64,000 bases of DNA from Streptomyces sp. CB02261 (GTDB taxonomy: Bacteria > Actinomycetota > Actinomycetes > Streptomycetales > Streptomycetaceae). Below are positions 18,414 to 26,495 of this stretch, one piece after another; positions within the stretch are counted from its first letter, which is position 1; every line of letters starts with the position of its first letter. Below the pieces are notes generated by a model. That model made no database searches and was not told the DNA's origin. It worked only from the letters and a program-made list of their open reading frames with translations. Where the stretch lies: contig NZ_LIVX01000004.1 of assembly GCF_001905665.1 (NCBI RefSeq), positions 123,705 to 187,704 on the forward strand, in the 5' to 3' direction. Both the position numbers and the translations under genes were made by a program.

Positions 18414-19964
18414 TCACTCCTTCCGCAGCGGTACCGACACGTACGACGGGTCGGCCGAGGGGGAGGAGAAGGTCAGCTGCGCGCCGGTCGGGTTGTGCTC
18501 GATGTAGAGCGGGTCGACGGTGTCGACGACCAGCGCGAGCCGGTGTCCGGCCGGTACGTCGTACGCCGTGGAGAACAGCTCCAGGTCGACGGCGAACGGC
18601 TTCCCCGGGGTCCGGTCGTGGAAGGTGTACGGCGCGTTGCTGACCAGCTTGCCGACGCCGAGCGGGCCCACGTCGTAGAGGTACGCGACGAGGGTGCCGC
18701 TCTCCTCGGTGGAGGCGACCGTGGTGTGCACCTTCACCGTGCCGCGCACCCGCTGGGGGGTGTCGTACCGCTCCGACTGCCAGACGCCGGCGAAGGCGCG
18801 GGGGAGCAGGGGGACGGAGACGACGGGCGGGGTGCGGAGGAACTGGTCCAGGGCGTTGGTGAGGAGGGTGATGCCGCCGTTGGCGCCGGAGTCGACGTTC
18901 GCCCAGACCCGCTGCGTACCGCCGAGGTCGAACTTCCGCTGGTCGGCGTGGACGGACTTCCAGTCGGCGTAGCCCTCGTAGCCGCCGGTCGACCGGGACT
19001 TGAGCTGGACGGGCTGCTCGCGGTCGACGCCGTTGTCGACGCCCTTGAGGTGGCGGTCGAACCAGCGGTGGGCGCTGGTCCAGGTGTCGTTGGGGAGCCC
19101 GAACAGGCCGGTGGCCTCGGCGGTCGCGTGGTCGCCGGGGCGGAACTCCAGCCGCTTGGGGCCGGTGAGCTTCTCGAAGAAGCTCGCGTACTGGTTGGGC
19201 GGGAAGATGGTGTCGCCCCAGGCGTTGCCCAGCATGATCGCGGCGCCGTTGGCGTTGATCCGGTCCAGGTAGGTGGCGGGGGACCGGGTGCGGCCCCAGG
19301 CGATCATCTCGTCCTCCTTGTCGAGGTTCGACGAGAGGAAGTCGCCCAGGACCTCCTGGAGCTCCGGGCCGGGGCGGCCCGTGAGGTAGCCGGCGCCGCC
19401 GAGCAGGGCGGCGGCCTGGAGGTGCTGGGTGCGGCCGCTGTAGATGGACTCGATGAGGTCGGCCCAGCCGCTGAGGGCGGCGACCGCCTTGATCCGCGGG
19501 TCGTGGGCGGCGGCGAGGAGGCTGATCCCGGCGCCGTACGAGACCCCCGCCATGCCCACGTGCTCGGGGTCGGCGGGCGTGTTCGCGAGGGCCCAGTCGA
19601 CCACCTTGGAGGCGTCGGCGACGTCCTTGGGGCCGGCCGTCTCGATCTGCCCGCCCGACTGCCAGAAGCCGCGCGAGTTGTAACTCACCACGACGTAACC
19701 GGAGTCGGCGAGCTTCTGGGCCTGGGCGAGGTATTCGATCTGCGGCATGGCCCAGCTGGTGGGGAGCACGATCAGGGGGTGTCGGGCGGCGCCGCCGGAA
19801 CCGGCGGGGGCGATGACGTTCGCCTTGAGGACGGTGCCGCCCTCCCCGGCGATGTCGACGAAGCGGATGGTGCCGGTCTCTCCGGCCTGGGCGGCGGGCG
19901 CGAGCCCGAGGGCCGTCCCGGCCACGAGGGCGGCCGAGACGGCGAGGGCCAGGGATGTGCGCAC
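18414..19964 (-). CDS. Secreted CocE/NonD-family alpha/beta hydrolase (X-Pro dipeptidyl-peptidase-like)
   Basis: A 516-aa exported protein with a classical Sec signal peptide (cleavage probably after AQA near residue 27). The alpha/beta-hydrolase core has the nucleophile motif GVSYGA, and GDHAT contains the catalytic-type His. The C-terminal third is the jelly-roll domain (YLYDVGPLG, VPAGHRLALVVDT) of X-Pro dipeptidyl-peptidase and acyl-esterase relatives. GTG 19964 has GAGGAG 6 nt upstream. Substrate is uncertain: dipeptides, esters or amides are all hydrolysed in this family. Confidence 0.88.
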   Translation of the reverse strand: MRTSLALAVSAALVAGTALGLAPAAQAGETGTIRFVDIAGEGGTVLKANVIAPAGSGGAARHPLIVLPTSWAMPQIEYLAQAQKLADSGYVVVSYNSRGFWQSGGQIETAGPKDVADASKVVDWALANTPADPEHVGMAGVSYGAGISLLAAAHDPRIKAVAALSGWADLIESIYSGRTQHLQAAALLGGAGYLTGRPGPELQEVLGDFLSSNLDKEDEMIAWGRTRSPATYLDRINANGAAIMLGNAWGDTIFPPNQYASFFEKLTGPKRLEFRPGDHATAEATGLFGLPNDTWTSAHRWFDRHLKGVDNGVDREQPVQLKSRSTGGYEGYADWKSVHADQRKFDLGGTQRVWANVDSGANGGITLLTNALDQFLRTPPVVSVPLLPRAFAGVWQSERYDTPQRVRGTVKVHTTVASTEESGTLVAYLYDVGPLGVGKLVSNAPYTFHDRTPGKPFAVDLELFSTAYDVPAGHRLALVVDTVDPLYIEHNPTGAQLTFSSPSADPSYVSVPLRKE

Positions 19965-20049
19965 GGGTCACTCCTCACTGGGGGCACTGCGGGGACAGTG
20001 CGGGGGCACTGCTGGGGGCGGTGATGGGGGGCAGTGAAAGTGACCCGAC

Positions 20050-20105
20050 GGTAACCGGGGTGGCTTACCCGTGGTAACCGGTCGGTATGTTACGTGGCGG
20101 TAACG
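20050..20105. promoter_or_regulatory. Cluster of GGTAAC repeats in divergent promoter region
   Basis: GGTAACCGG occurs at 20050-20058 and 20073-20081 (23 bp apart) and GGTAACG at 20099-20105 (26 bp further). They lie between the divergent hydrolase and P450 genes. Each core is near-palindromic (GGTnACC). A TATGTT box at 20086-20091 could be a -10 for the P450 gene. This may be an operator array shared by both genes. Confidence 0.45.
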
Positions 20106-20197
20106 ATTGGCGACGTCCCGATCCGGCCTCGCCGGCCGCCCCGCCTGTCATGATGGAGACGTCTTCACCTCTGAATCACTCCATGGGGGGCGGCACG

Positions 20198-21457
20198 GTG
20201 GGGGACCCGCACGGCACACCGGACGTCTTCGACCCGCGGATCTACGCGACCGGGATCCCGCACGACCGCTTCCGCGTCCTGCGCGACCGGGCGCCCGTCG
20301 CCCGGCAGGAGGAGCCGGAGATCCTCGGCTGGCCCGCCGGCCCCGGATTCTGGGCCGTCACCCGGCACGCCGACGTCACCCGGGTGCTCAAGGACGCGGA
20401 GACGTACTCCTCCTGCCTCGGCGCCACCCAGATCCGCGACCCCGACCCGGCCGACCTGCCCTTCATCCGCCGCATGATGCTCAACCAGGACCCGCCCGGA
20501 CACGGCAGGCTGAGGCGGCTCGTCAGCAGGGCCTTCACCCCGGGACGGATCGAGCGCTTCGGCGCGACCGCGCGCGAGCGGGCCCGGAGCCTGCTCGGAG
20601 CGGTGCGCGCGGCCGGCGGCGAGGTCGACCTCGTCCGGACCGTCACCGACGAGTACGCGCTGCTCAACCTGACCGATCTGCTCGGCGTGCCCGCGAGCGA
20701 CCGCGCCCTCCTCCACGCCTGGACCGAGCGGGTCATCGCCTACCAGGACCCCGACGAGCCGCCGGTCCTGGACGACGCGGGCCGGCCGGTCAACCCGCGC
20801 TCGCCCGCCATGCTCGCCGAGATGTTCGCCTACGCCCAGGAGCTCGCCGCGTACAAGCGCGCGCACCCCGCCGACGACGTCATGACCTCGCTCGCCTCCG
20901 CGGAACTCGACGACGCCGAACTGGAGATGTTCTTCTTCCTGCTGACCGTCGCCGGCAACGACACGGTCCGCGCCGCGGCCCCCGGTGGGCTCCTCGCCCT
21001 CACCCGCCACCGCGACGAGCAGCGGAGATGGTGGGACGGCGAGGTCTCGACCGGCACGGCGGTGGACGAACTCCTGCGCGTGCACCCGCCCGTGCTCTCC
21101 TTCCGGCGCACCGCGGCCCGCGACACCGTGCTGGCGGGCCGGGAGATCCGGCGCGGCGACAAGGTCGTCGTCTTCCACGCCTCCGCCAACCACGACGAAC
21201 GCGTCTTCCCCGACCCGTACCGCCTCGACCTCGGCCGGACCCCGAACCCGCACGTCTCCTTCGGTGACGGCCCGCACGTCTGCCTCGGCGCCCACTTCGC
21301 CAGACTCCAGCTGAGCGTGTTCTACGAGGAGACGCGTGCCTGCTGCGGCGGCATCGAGCCGGCCGGGCCGCCGCGCCGTCTCGTCTCCAACTTCATCAAC
21401 GGCATCACGTCGCTGCCGGTACGGCTGACGGAGCCGCCGTCATGGCGGCCCGCGTGA
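20198..21457 (+). CDS. Cytochrome P450
   Basis: A 419-aa class-I type bacterial P450. The I-helix oxygen-activation motif is AGNDT, the K-helix ExxR is ELLR, and the heme-binding loop is FGDGPHVCLGAH with the Cys thiolate ligand. The AGNDTVR/FGDGPHVCLGAHFARLQ combination resembles steroid- or lipid-oxidising actinobacterial P450s such as CYP125 relatives, so a sterol or fatty-acid substrate is plausible but unproven. GTG 20198 follows a G6 run 7 nt upstream; ATG 20150 and ATG 20183 are alternative starts. No ferredoxin or reductase gene is adjacent, so redox partners come from elsewhere. Its 3' end overlaps the convergent gene by 53 nt. Confidence 0.92.
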   Translation: MGDPHGTPDVFDPRIYATGIPHDRFRVLRDRAPVARQEEPEILGWPAGPGFWAVTRHADVTRVLKDAETYSSCLGATQIRDPDPADLPFIRRMMLNQDPPGHGRLRRLVSRAFTPGRIERFGATARERARSLLGAVRAAGGEVDLVRTVTDEYALLNLTDLLGVPASDRALLHAWTERVIAYQDPDEPPVLDDAGRPVNPRSPAMLAEMFAYAQELAAYKRAHPADDVMTSLASAELDDAELEMFFFLLTVAGNDTVRAAAPGGLLALTRHRDEQRRWWDGEVSTGTAVDELLRVHPPVLSFRRTAARDTVLAGREIRRGDKVVVFHASANHDERVFPDPYRLDLGRTPNPHVSFGDGPHVCLGAHFARLQLSVFYEETRACCGGIEPAGPPRRLVSNFINGITSLPVRLTEPPSWRPA

Positions 21458-22139
21458 CATCGGCCACCAGCTCCACCACGTCGGGACCGTACGCCTCCGA
21501 GTTGACGACCTTCAGGAGCAGCACGAACGATCCGGAGCGGTGCCGGCGCGCGAGCTCGGCGTGATGACGGGCGAGGTAGCGCGTGGCCGCCTGGTTCGTG
21601 ATGGCCCGCTGCCCGCAGAAGAGGAAGACCGGCCGGCCGCCCTCACCGGCGGTCAGCCGGGCGAGGATCACGTACTCGCACACCCCCGCCTCCGAACGGT
21701 AGCGCTCCGTGCCGATCGTGAACGCCCCGCGATCCGGGCCCGGTTCCACGTCGACGTTCACCGTGACGCCCGGCAGGAGGGTGGTCAGATGGGCCGCCAT
21801 CCGCCGATTGCTGTACGGCCCGCCGACGCAGAACTCCGTCCGGTCGCCGAAGCCCTGGTGCGTCTGGTCGTGGGAGAGGATCCGCGCCTGCGCGCCGCAG
21901 TCCTTGATCAGCGCGGACAGTTCGAGCAGCGCGAACACGTCGAAGCGGTGCACCGACCGGTCGCCGCCCGACTCGCGGTTCACGACCAGCAGGCACTCCG
22001 CGTTGCCGGGGAGGCCGAAGAACGCCTGCTTCCTGCGCAGCCCGCGCCGCCAGAGATACGTGCGGGTCAGCCAGCCGAGGGAGGCGCTGACGCCCGTCGC
22101 TAGCACCCCGAGCACGATGTTGCGCAGGTCTTCGTCCAT
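21405..22139 (-). CDS. Hypothetical protein with N-terminal membrane helix
   Basis: A 244-aa protein with a short hydrophobic N-terminus (about residues 7-25, NIVLGVLATGVSASLGWLT) and then a soluble alpha/beta domain. GNAECLLVVNRESGG, YVILAR and VFLFCGQRAITNQAATRYLARHH suggest a Rossmann-like, possibly nucleotide-binding domain. I do not recognise the family. ATG 22139 has no Shine-Dalgarno; TACCAT (minus strand, 22153-22148) lies 8 nt upstream, so it may be leaderless. Its last 53 nt overlap the P450 gene on the other strand. Confidence 0.7.
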   Translation of the reverse strand: MDEDLRNIVLGVLATGVSASLGWLTRTYLWRRGLRRKQAFFGLPGNAECLLVVNRESGGDRSVHRFDVFALLELSALIKDCGAQARILSHDQTHQGFGDRTEFCVGGPYSNRRMAAHLTTLLPGVTVNVDVEPGPDRGAFTIGTERYRSEAGVCEYVILARLTAGEGGRPVFLFCGQRAITNQAATRYLARHHAELARRHRSGSFVLLLKVVNSEAYGPDVVELVADVTRAAMTAAPSAVPAAT

Positions 22140-22244
22140 GGGCGCGCATGGTAGCGGGGGAACGGCCTTTTGTTCGAGGCGTTCCTGACGGATCGGCACG
22201 GGGGGCGTTACGCTGCGCGGACGGTCATCGACTGGAGGTAGGGA

Positions 22245-24053
22245 ATGCGTCGCTCCGCCGCTGGCAAGGTCTCCGTTCTCGCCGTCGCGGCGACGGTGCT
22301 CTCGATCGGCGCCGCCCCGCCCACGGCCCTTCCGGTCACCCCGCCCCCACCGGTCAAGGAGCCCGTCGCCGTCGGATACGGCGGCGCCGTCGCCAGTGTC
22401 GACGCCGACGCGTCGGCCGCCGGAGTGGAGGTGCTCCGCGCGGGCGGCAACGCCGTGGACGCCGCCGTCGCCGTCGCGGCCGCCCTCGGCGTCACCGAGC
22501 CCTACTCGGCGGGCATCGGAGGCGGCGGCTACCTCGTCTACTACGACGCGAAGAGCCGCACCGTGCACACCGTCGACGGGCGTGAGACCGCGCCCCGCTC
22601 CGCGGGCACCGACCTCTTCCTGGAGAACGGCACGCCGATCCCCTTCGAGGAGGGCATGACCAGCGGTCTCGGCGTCGGCACCCCCGGCACCCCGGCGACC
22701 TGGAAGACCGCCCTCGACGCCTGGGGCAGCAAGCGGCTCGGCACCCTGCTCGCACCCGCCGAGCGCCTCGCCCGGGAGGGCTTCACCGTCGACCCCACCT
22801 TCCGCGCGCAGACCGCCGCCAACGAGGCACGGTTCCGCGACTTCCCGGCTTCCTCGGAACTCTTCCTGCCCGGCGGGCAGTTGCCGGTGGTCGGCTCCGT
22901 CTTCAAGAACCCCGACCTGGCCCGTACGTACGCGACGCTCGGCCGTCAGGGCGTCGGCGCCCTCTACCGGGGCCCGATCGCCCGGGACATCGTCGACACG
23001 GTCCGTACGCCCCCGGTGCGCGAGGGCGCCACCCGGAAGGTCCGGCCCGGCGACCTGACGACGGGCGACCTCGGCGCCTACCGGACGGAGTCCCGCCGGC
23101 CCACGAAGATCTCGTACCGGGGACTCGACGTCTACGGCATGGCGCCCTCCTCCTCCGGCGGTACGAGCGTCGGCGAGGCGCTCAACATCCTGGAGGGCAC
23201 CGACCTCGCGGGCGCCTCTCCGGCCCGCTATCTGCACCGGTTCATCGAGGCCAGCCGCATCGCCTTCGCCGACCGGGGCCGCTGGGTCGGTGACCCCGCC
23301 TTCGAGCGGGTGCCGACGCGCGGGCTGCTCTCGCAGCGGTACGCCGACTCGCGCGCCTGCCTCATCCGCGACGACGCCGTCCTGACCAGCCCTCTGGCGC
23401 CCGGCGACCCGCGCGACCCGGTGCCGTGCGCGAGCGGCGGCACGGCCGCCCCGACCACGTTCGAGGGCGAGAACACCACGCACCTCACGGTGGCCGACAA
23501 GTGGGGCAACGTCGTCGCGTACACGCTCACCATCGAGTCCACCGGCGGCAGCGGCATCACCGTGCCCGGCCGGGGCTTCCTGCTCAACAACGAACTGACC
23601 GACTTCTCCTTCGCGCCGGCCAACCCGGCCGTGCACGACCCGAACCTGCCCGGCCCCGGCAAGCGGCCTCGCTCCTCGATCTCCCCGACGATCGTCCTCG
23701 ACCGGCACGACCGTCCCGTCCTCGCCCTCGGCTCCCCGGGCGGCGCCACCATCATCACCACGGTCCTGCAGACCCTCACCGGCGTCGTCGACCGGGGCCT
23801 GCCGCTCGTCGAGGCCATCGCCGCGCCGCGCGCCAGCCAGCGCAACCAGACCACCACCGAGCTCGAACCCGGCCTCTGGAACAGCCCGCTCAGGGCGGAA
23901 CTGGAGGCGATCGGGCACGGCTTCCGGCAGAACCCGGAGATCGGCGCGGCGACCGGCGTCCAGCGCCTGCCGGACGGCCGCTGGGTGGCCGCGGCGGAGA
24001 AGGTCCGCAGGGGCGGCGGATCGGCGATGGTGGTCAGGCCGGCGGGGAGGTAG
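22245..24053 (+). CDS. ggt: Secreted gamma-glutamyltransferase
   Basis: A 602-aa Ntn-hydrolase precursor. After the signal peptide come the large-subunit motifs GGNAVDAAVAVA and GIGGGGYLVYYD. The autoprocessing site is in ENTTHLTV: Thr411 would become the N-terminal nucleophile of the small subunit. The glycine-rich GSPGGATIITTVLQ loop and the ISPTIVLD run are also conserved. The enzyme cleaves gamma-glutamyl bonds (glutathione, gamma-Glu peptides) outside the membrane. GGAGG precedes ATG 22245. Full length. Confidence 0.94.
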   Translation: MRRSAAGKVSVLAVAATVLSIGAAPPTALPVTPPPPVKEPVAVGYGGAVASVDADASAAGVEVLRAGGNAVDAAVAVAAALGVTEPYSAGIGGGGYLVYYDAKSRTVHTVDGRETAPRSAGTDLFLENGTPIPFEEGMTSGLGVGTPGTPATWKTALDAWGSKRLGTLLAPAERLAREGFTVDPTFRAQTAANEARFRDFPASSELFLPGGQLPVVGSVFKNPDLARTYATLGRQGVGALYRGPIARDIVDTVRTPPVREGATRKVRPGDLTTGDLGAYRTESRRPTKISYRGLDVYGMAPSSSGGTSVGEALNILEGTDLAGASPARYLHRFIEASRIAFADRGRWVGDPAFERVPTRGLLSQRYADSRACLIRDDAVLTSPLAPGDPRDPVPCASGGTAAPTTFEGENTTHLTVADKWGNVVAYTLTIESTGGSGITVPGRGFLLNNELTDFSFAPANPAVHDPNLPGPGKRPRSSISPTIVLDRHDRPVLALGSPGGATIITTVLQTLTGVVDRGLPLVEAIAAPRASQRNQTTTELEPGLWNSPLRAELEAIGHGFRQNPEIGAATGVQRLPDGRWVAAAEKVRRGGGSAMVVRPAGR

Positions 24054-24088
24054 CCGCGGAGGCGCCACCCGTGGCGCCCCGACCCGGT

Positions 24089-24182
24089 GCCGTGAGGGCG
24101 CCCCGACCGCGGTGCCGTGAGGGCGCCCCGACCGGGCCGGAGCGCCGTGAGGGCGACCCGACCGGGCCGGAGCGCCGTGAGG
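24089..24182. repeat. Short tandem repeats with GCCGTGAGG core
   Basis: GCCGTGAGG recurs at 24089, 24114, 24144 and 24174 (periods 25, 30, 30). 24131-24152 and 24161-24182 are identical. It fills the gap between the converging ggt and map genes and is non-coding as far as I can see. Confidence 0.7.
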
Positions 24183-24210
24183 TGCCGCCGGACCGGCACC
24201 CGTCCGTCCT

Positions 24211-24978
24211 CTAGAGCGCCGTCAGCACGCGCGGCCCCGCGTCGGTGATCGCCACCGTGTGTTCCGCGTGGGACGCGCGCGAGCCGTCGAGCGTGCGGAT
24301 CGTCCAGCCGTCGCCCGCCGTGTAGTGGTCGTCCGTGCCGCCCCCGATGAGCATGGGCTCGATCGCGAGCACCATGCCGTGGCGCAGTTTCATGCCCCGG
24401 CCCGGGCGTCCCTCGTTGGGGACGCCCGGGTCCTCGTGCATCGCCCGGCCGATCCCGTGGCCACCGAAGCCGTCCGGGATGCCGTATCCCGCGGCGCGGC
24501 AGACCCGGCCGACGGCGTGGGCGATGTCGCCGACGCGGTTGCCGACGACGGCCGCCGCGATGCCCGCCGCCAGGGCCTTCTCCGCCGTGGCGACGAGCCG
24601 GGTGTCCTCCGGGCGGGCCGGGCCGACGGTGAAGCTGACGGCCGCGTCGCCCGCCCAGCCGCCGAGCAGGGCCCCGCAGTCCGCGGAGACCAGATCGCCC
24701 GGGGCCAGCCGGGTCCCGTCCGGGATGCCGTGGACGATGGCGTCGTTGACGGAGAGACAGACGACCGCGGGGAACGGCACCGGTGCCCACTCCGGGTGGT
24801 AGTCGAGGAAGGGCGAGCCGGCTCCCGCCGCGGCCAGGACCTCCCGGGCGGCCCGGTCCAGCTCGGCCAGGGTGACGCCGGGCACCGCCTTCTCCCGTAC
24901 GGCCGCGAGGGCGCGCGCCACCACCCGCCCCGTCTCGCGCATCGAGGCCAGGTTCTCGTTCGTCTTGATCTCCACCAT
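24211..24978 (-). CDS. map: Type I methionine aminopeptidase
   Basis: A 255-aa enzyme that removes N-terminal Met from nascent proteins. The five metal ligands are in place: Asp in SADCGALLGGWAGDAAVSF (two), His in FGGHGIGRAMHEDP, Glu in LAIEPM and Glu in HAEHTVAITD; the substrate His lies in IVHGIPDG. Length is that of the short bacterial type without an N-terminal zinc extension. It is not next to secY/adk/infA, where the housekeeping actinobacterial map usually sits, so this is likely a second copy. The ATG at 24978 is probably the transcript start: TATAGT ends 7 nt upstream. It is divergent from an XRE regulator only 32 bp away. Confidence 0.93.
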   Translation of the reverse strand: MVEIKTNENLASMRETGRVVARALAAVREKAVPGVTLAELDRAAREVLAAAGAGSPFLDYHPEWAPVPFPAVVCLSVNDAIVHGIPDGTRLAPGDLVSADCGALLGGWAGDAAVSFTVGPARPEDTRLVATAEKALAAGIAAAVVGNRVGDIAHAVGRVCRAAGYGIPDGFGGHGIGRAMHEDPGVPNEGRPGRGMKLRHGMVLAIEPMLIGGGTDDHYTAGDGWTIRTLDGSRASHAEHTVAITDAGPRVLTAL

Positions 24979-25016
24979 GCCAATTACTATACCGGTATTA
25001 GAATGCTGGCATGGTG
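24973..25016. promoter_or_regulatory. Overlapping divergent leaderless promoters with palindromes (map / XRE)
   Basis: The 32-bp gap 24979-25010 carries TATAGT on the minus strand (24991-24986), 7 nt before map ATG. It also carries TAGAAT on the plus strand (24999-25004), 6 nt before the XRE ATG. A perfect palindrome ATACCGGTAT (24989-24998) lies between and partly within the two boxes. A 10-bp inverted repeat (24973-24982 with 25007-25016) spans the two start codons. One protein bound here would block both genes. Confidence 0.75.
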
Positions 25017-25262
25017 CGCACACCCCTGACCCCCGAAGAGCGCGAGCGCGGCGAACGCCTCGGCCTGTTCCTGCGCGAGGCGCGCGGCGAGCGGTCCATG
25101 GTCGAGATCGCCGCCGCGGCCGGCCTGTCCGCCGAGACGCTCCGCAAGATCGAGACCGGCCGGGCCCCGACCCCGGCGTTCTTCACCGTCGCGGCCCTCG
25201 CGAGAGTCCTGGGACTCTCCATGGACGAGCTGGTCGTACGGTGCGCCCTCGCGCCCGTCTGA
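25011..25262 (+). CDS. XRE-family helix-turn-helix regulator
   Basis: An 83-aa protein made almost only of a Cro/CI-type HTH. Helices 2-3 are in MVEIAAAAGLSAETLRKIETG (about residues 28-47), followed by TVAALARVLGLSMDELV. There is no sensor domain. The mRNA is probably leaderless (TAGAAT 6 nt before ATG 25011). Its arrangement with map suggests it controls map and itself through the ATACCGGTAT palindrome. Confidence 0.88.
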   Translation: MVRTPLTPEERERGERLGLFLREARGERSMVEIAAAAGLSAETLRKIETGRAPTPAFFTVAALARVLGLSMDELVVRCALAPV

Positions 25263-25327
25263 GATCACCGGCCCCGACAAGCGACTGCCCGCCGCGCCTG
25301 ACGGTCGTGGCCGCGCCCTCGGATCCC

Positions 25328-26023
25328 CTACACGGACACGGCGAGCTGGACGCGGCTGTGGCGCGGCTGCTCGATCTCGTCGAGGAGCGCCAGGGCGAGG
25401 TCCCCGTGCGCGATCCGGCCGGGGCCGTCGAGGACCGTGCCGACGGCCGTCCGGTATCCGCCGGTCACCTCCGCCTCCGCGTTCAGGTCGAGCGGCGGCA
25501 CGACCATCAGCCAGTCGAGCTCCGGCCCCGCCTCGGCGGCCAGCAGGTCGAACTCGGCCACGTGTCCCTGCGCGAACACCCGCCACGCGTCCGGGAAGTC
25601 CGCCGCGTCCATGATCCGCACCCCCGGCGCCGTCTCCAGCGTCGTGGCGATCCCCAGGGTCAACAGCCGCCGCACGCCGCCCTCCGCGAGGCCCGTGACC
25701 AGAGCCTTCGCCGCCGCGGTGAAGTACTCCTCCGAAGGGACGTCCAGCCGGACCGAGGCGTTCACGGCGGCGTCGTGCCCGGCCGCCAGCGCGGCCACCG
25801 AGGCCGGGTCGGTGGCGTCACCCCGTACCACCGTGACCGAACTCCCGGCCAGATCGGGGTACTTCGACGGGTCGCGCACCACCGCCGTCACCCGGTGGCC
25901 ACGGACCACCGCCTCCGCCACGGCCGCGCGGCCGATCCGTCCTCCCGCTCCGAAGACGATGATGTTCCTGCCGCCGCCGCTGCCCATGTGGTCACTCACG
26001 TTCTTGCTCATGTCGTTGCTCAT
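25328..26023 (-). CDS. NAD(P)-binding SDR-like oxidoreductase (NmrA/NAD(P)H-binding type)
   Basis: A 231-aa atypical SDR with glycine-rich FGAGGRIGRAA (about residues 24-34) and TAVVRDPSKYP, a pattern of NADPH-binding reductases and isomerase-like NmrA proteins. No Tyr-xxx-Lys catalytic pair is evident. The ATG at 26023 lacks a Shine-Dalgarno; TACGGT (minus strand 26036-26031) lies 7 nt upstream and TTGAAG (26061-26056) 19 nt further, consistent with a leaderless transcript. It is divergent from an HxlR regulator, the usual partner of such quinone or redox-stress reductases. Confidence 0.85.
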   Translation of the reverse strand: MSNDMSKNVSDHMGSGGGRNIIVFGAGGRIGRAAVAEAVVRGHRVTAVVRDPSKYPDLAGSSVTVVRGDATDPASVAALAAGHDAAVNASVRLDVPSEEYFTAAAKALVTGLAEGGVRRLLTLGIATTLETAPGVRIMDAADFPDAWRVFAQGHVAEFDLLAAEAGPELDWLMVVPPLDLNAEAEVTGGYRTAVGTVLDGPGRIAHGDLALALLDEIEQPRHSRVQLAVSV

Positions 26024-26030
26024 GGGCAGG

Positions 26031-26078
26031 ACCGTAGGGCCGGGGTACCTGGTTACTTCAACGGTACTGGGCTAGCTT
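26031..26078. promoter_or_regulatory. Divergent SDR/HxlR promoter region with GTACC-N13-GGTAC inverted repeat
   Basis: An inverted repeat at 26045-26049 and 26063-26067 sits between the minus-strand -10 box TACGGT (26036-26031) and the plus-strand -10 box TAGCTT (26073-26078). Each -10 box is 7 nt from its start codon. This is a likely operator for the HxlR protein. Confidence 0.6.
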
Positions 26079-26085
26079 CGGGCGC

Positions 26086-26460
26086 ATGGACCAGCCACTT
26101 CCCGCCGATCTCTTCCGTGACCCGGACTGCTCCGACCGCGCACAACCCATCCGCGTCGGCGGGAAGTGGACCGCCATGGTGCTCCGCTGTCTGGAGGACG
26201 GGCGGCCGCGCCGCTTCTCCGAACTGAGGGTCCCGCTCCACTGGATCACCCCCAAGGTGCTCACCGAGACCCTGCGCGCCATGGAGCGCGACGGCTTCCT
26301 CACCCGCACCGTCCACGACGAGAACCCGCCCCGCGTCGAGTACGCGCTGACCCCGCTCGGCCGGTCGCTCATCGATCCGCTCGACACCGCCTGCGCGTGG
26401 GCCCGCGCCCACGTACCGGAGATCACCGAGGCCAGGACCGCGTACGGGGACGGCCGGTGA
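26086..26460 (+). CDS. HxlR-family transcriptional regulator
   Basis: A 124-aa winged-helix protein with the HxlR core GGKWTAMVLRCLEDGRPRRFSEL, the recognition helix VLTETLRAMERDG and the wing PPRVEYALTPLGRSL. A Cys at residue 12 (DPDCSDRAQPI) is in the N-terminal position where several HxlR proteins carry a redox- or quinone-sensing Cys. The ATG lies 7 nt after TAGCTT, so the transcript is probably leaderless. Expected to repress the divergent SDR gene. Confidence 0.9.
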   Translation: MDQPLPADLFRDPDCSDRAQPIRVGGKWTAMVLRCLEDGRPRRFSELRVPLHWITPKVLTETLRAMERDGFLTRTVHDENPPRVEYALTPLGRSLIDPLDTACAWARAHVPEITEARTAYGDGR

Positions 26461-26482
26461 CCTCGCCGGCCGGGCCCCGGCA

Positions 26483-26488
26483 TAGGCT
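26483..26488 (+). promoter_or_regulatory. -10 box TAGGCT for leaderless F420/PPOX gene
   Basis: TAGGCT lies 7 nt before ATG 26496, in the 35-bp gap after the HxlR gene, so this gene can be transcribed on its own. Confidence 0.5.
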
Positions 26489-26495
26489 CCCGGGC

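Noticed and set aside
22140..24068. N-terminal extension of the minus-strand hypothetical protein at 21405-22139
   Set aside because: The frame stays open antisense to ggt, but the extension is Gly/Arg-rich shadow; protein-like sequence starts at ATG 22139.
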